A DNA stretch of 15,651 bases from the NCBI GenBank assembly GCA_946477505.1, contig CAMKYP010000034.1, positions 1 to 15,651 of the forward strand, written 5' to 3'. The position numbers and the translations under genes were made by a program. Below, one piece after another: positions 14,873 to 15,651 of the stretch (positions are counted from its first letter, which is position 1; each line of letters starts with the position of its first letter). The notes under the pieces are model-generated. The model saw nothing but the letters and a program-made list of their open reading frames with translations. It had not been told where the DNA came from and made no database searches. Source of the stretch: an uncultured Dechloromonas sp. GTDB taxonomy: Bacteria; Pseudomonadota; Gammaproteobacteria; Burkholderiales; Rhodocyclaceae.

Positions 14873-15237
14873 GTCGCGACGGGATGCTGCGCCGGATTTT
14901 TGCCGGTTTTTTCGGGGTGCTGATTACCAGCGCCTTGTTGGCCGGCCTGGTGGGGTGCAAGCGCTATAGCGAGCACGATTTCGTTGGCAAATGGCGGTCG
15001 TCGCGCACGCTGACCCCGATACATCTTGCGGCGAACGGCGAATGGGAAATCCGCAAGGACGACGGTGCCGTCCTCCAGTACGGCATCTGGCGCTATGAAG
15101 ACAAAAAGCTGATCTGGAGCTTCAAGCAGGGCGATCGCGTCATCGATGATCCGACTGTCGTGCTCTCGGTCGAAGCCGCCAGGTTCAGCATTCGCGAGCG
15201 GGACGGCGCGACAACCGTGTTCGAACGCCTGCCTTGA
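14869..15237 (+). CDS. Small putative lipoprotein
   Basis: 122 residues from a GTG at 14869 that overlaps the J-like gene's stop (GTGA). The N-terminus has a basic start (MLRR), a hydrophobic stretch and a lipobox LVGC at Cys30, so it is probably a lipid-modified envelope protein. An internal ATG at 14884 would start at residue 6 and give a signal of more ordinary length with Cys25. The mature part (HDFVGKWRSSRTLTPIHLAA, NGEWEIRKDDGAVLQYGIW, DKKLIWSFKQGD) resembles the repeated-strand, lipocalin-like small domains that report a 'W-x-S-x-x-G' pattern, but I cannot name a family. It is co-transcribed with the J-like membrane gene and may work with it in the envelope. Confidence 0.75.
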   Translation: MSRDGMLRRIFAGFFGVLITSALLAGLVGCKRYSEHDFVGKWRSSRTLTPIHLAANGEWEIRKDDGAVLQYGIWRYEDKKLIWSFKQGDRVIDDPTVVLSVEAARFSIRERDGATTVFERLP

Positions 15238-15254
15238 ATGGCGGCATCCGCGTT

Positions 15255-15616
15255 TCAGTGTTCCGGGTAGAGCAGGGTTTGGGCGATTTCGAACAGTTCC
15301 CGTTCCTCGAAGCGGACATGGTCGTGCAACAAGGTGGAAAACGCCAATAGCGTAGCCGCATCGGTCGGCTCGGTGGCCAGCTTGCGGTTCAACTCGCGAA
15401 GACGGGCATGCTCGTCGAGCGTGCGCACGACGAGCGCGTTCTGCCCGACCGCTGCCAACTGCGGGAGCAGGCCTACTTCTTCGTCTTGAAAGTGCGGCTC
15501 CAGTGCGCGCGGGAATTGTTCGGCAATGGTTCGGGCGGCCTGCCCAATAGCTTCCGGGGAGCCTGAATCGGCGGCGAAGCGCGCCAACCGGGCCAGCTTG
15601 AGGGCGTGATGATGGT
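15255..15616 (-). CDS. Hemerythrin-like (HHE) domain protein, 5' partial
   Basis: The minus-strand frame continues past an internal TTG at 15587, reading HHHALKLARLARFAADSGS from 15614 inward, and is cut by adapter sequence at 15617. The true start is therefore beyond the contig. About 120 residues remain. Di-iron hemerythrin ligands are visible: the His cluster HHHALK, HFQDEEVGLLPQL, LDEHARLREL and HDHVRFEERELFE, arranged as in the four-helix HHE bundle. Such proteins bind O2, NO or iron, or serve in repair of iron centres; the substrate here is unknown. It converges with the lipoprotein gene, 17 bases apart, and no terminator hairpin is seen between them. Confidence 0.85.
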
Positions 15617-15649
15617 CTGTCTCTTATACACATCTGACGCTGCCGACGA
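15617..15649. other. Illumina Nextera transposase adapter (sequencing artefact)
   Basis: The 33 bases starting CTGTCTCTTATACACATCT (the 19-base mosaic end) and continuing GACGCTGCCGACGA match the reverse complement of the Nextera read-1 adapter exactly. This is library-preparation sequence left at the contig end, not a Tn5 insertion. Bases 15650-15651 beyond it are unreliable. A long minus-strand frame that starts in it with MCIRDR is a well-known spurious product of this adapter. Confidence 0.97.
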
Positions 15650-15651
15650 AT

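Noticed and set aside
14542..15633. Long minus-strand open frame (363 residues) starting MCIRDR
   Set aside because: It begins inside the Nextera adapter and then runs antisense to the lipoprotein and J-like genes; the composition is Arg/Ser/Pro-rich as in shadow frames.
15617..15635. Tn5 mosaic end suggesting a transposon insertion
   Set aside because: It is followed by Nextera primer sequence and the contig end, so it is library adapter rather than a transposon.

Overview
The window is a high-GC stretch of a betaproteobacterial genome. The gene order and protein flavour suggest a member of the Rhodocyclales close to Dechloromonas/Azonexus; this assignment is inference, with no marker gene to confirm it. 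It carries most of a respiratory [NiFe] uptake-hydrogenase locus with its maturation and H2-sensing genes. Nearly everything lies on the + strand, with many ATGA/GTGA start-stop overlaps typical of a translationally coupled operon. The far right end (15617-15649) is unremoved Illumina Nextera adapter, so the last base is an assembly/contig end rather than biology.

Layout. (1) 2-3699: structural genes of a Hyb-type hydrogenase: hybA (5'-truncated Fe-S protein), hybB (NrfD-type membrane subunit) and hybC (large subunit). The small subunit (hybO) is expected just upstream of the window. (2) 3766-5079: a Rho-independent-terminator-like hairpin, then hybD (maturation protease), a HypC/HybG-type chaperone and hybE (chaperone). 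(3) 5133-8054: general maturation genes hypC, hypD and hypE. A 378-bp non-coding element with ~71-bp inverted terminal repeats lies between hypD and hypE. (4) 8059-8265: a small unknown gene on the opposite strand, followed by an AT-rich spacer. (5) 8430-14015: hypX, hoxA, hoxB and hoxC, overlapping by 4 bp each, which make the CO ligand aerobically, form an NtrC-type regulator and form a soluble H2-sensing regulatory hydrogenase. (6) 14096-15616: a membrane J-like protein without HPD, a small lipoprotein, and a 5'-truncated hemerythrin-like protein on the minus strand.

How it works together (inference from known families). HybC with the unseen HybO oxidises H2 at the membrane, and HybA/HybB pass electrons to quinone. 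HypC/HypD/HypE and HypX build the Fe(CN)2CO centre. HybD removes the 15-residue C-terminal tail of HybC. HoxBC senses H2 and HoxA activates sigma-54 promoters. hypA, hypB, hypF and the histidine kinase hoxJ are absent from the window. I see no CRISPR array, tRNA, rRNA, transposase or phage gene. The system is a recognisable hydrogenase locus rather than a wholly new one. The unusual points are the mosaic of Hyb-type enzyme with aerobic HypX and regulatory-hydrogenase parts, the inserted repeat element, the terminator between hybC and hybD, and several small uncharacterised neighbours.
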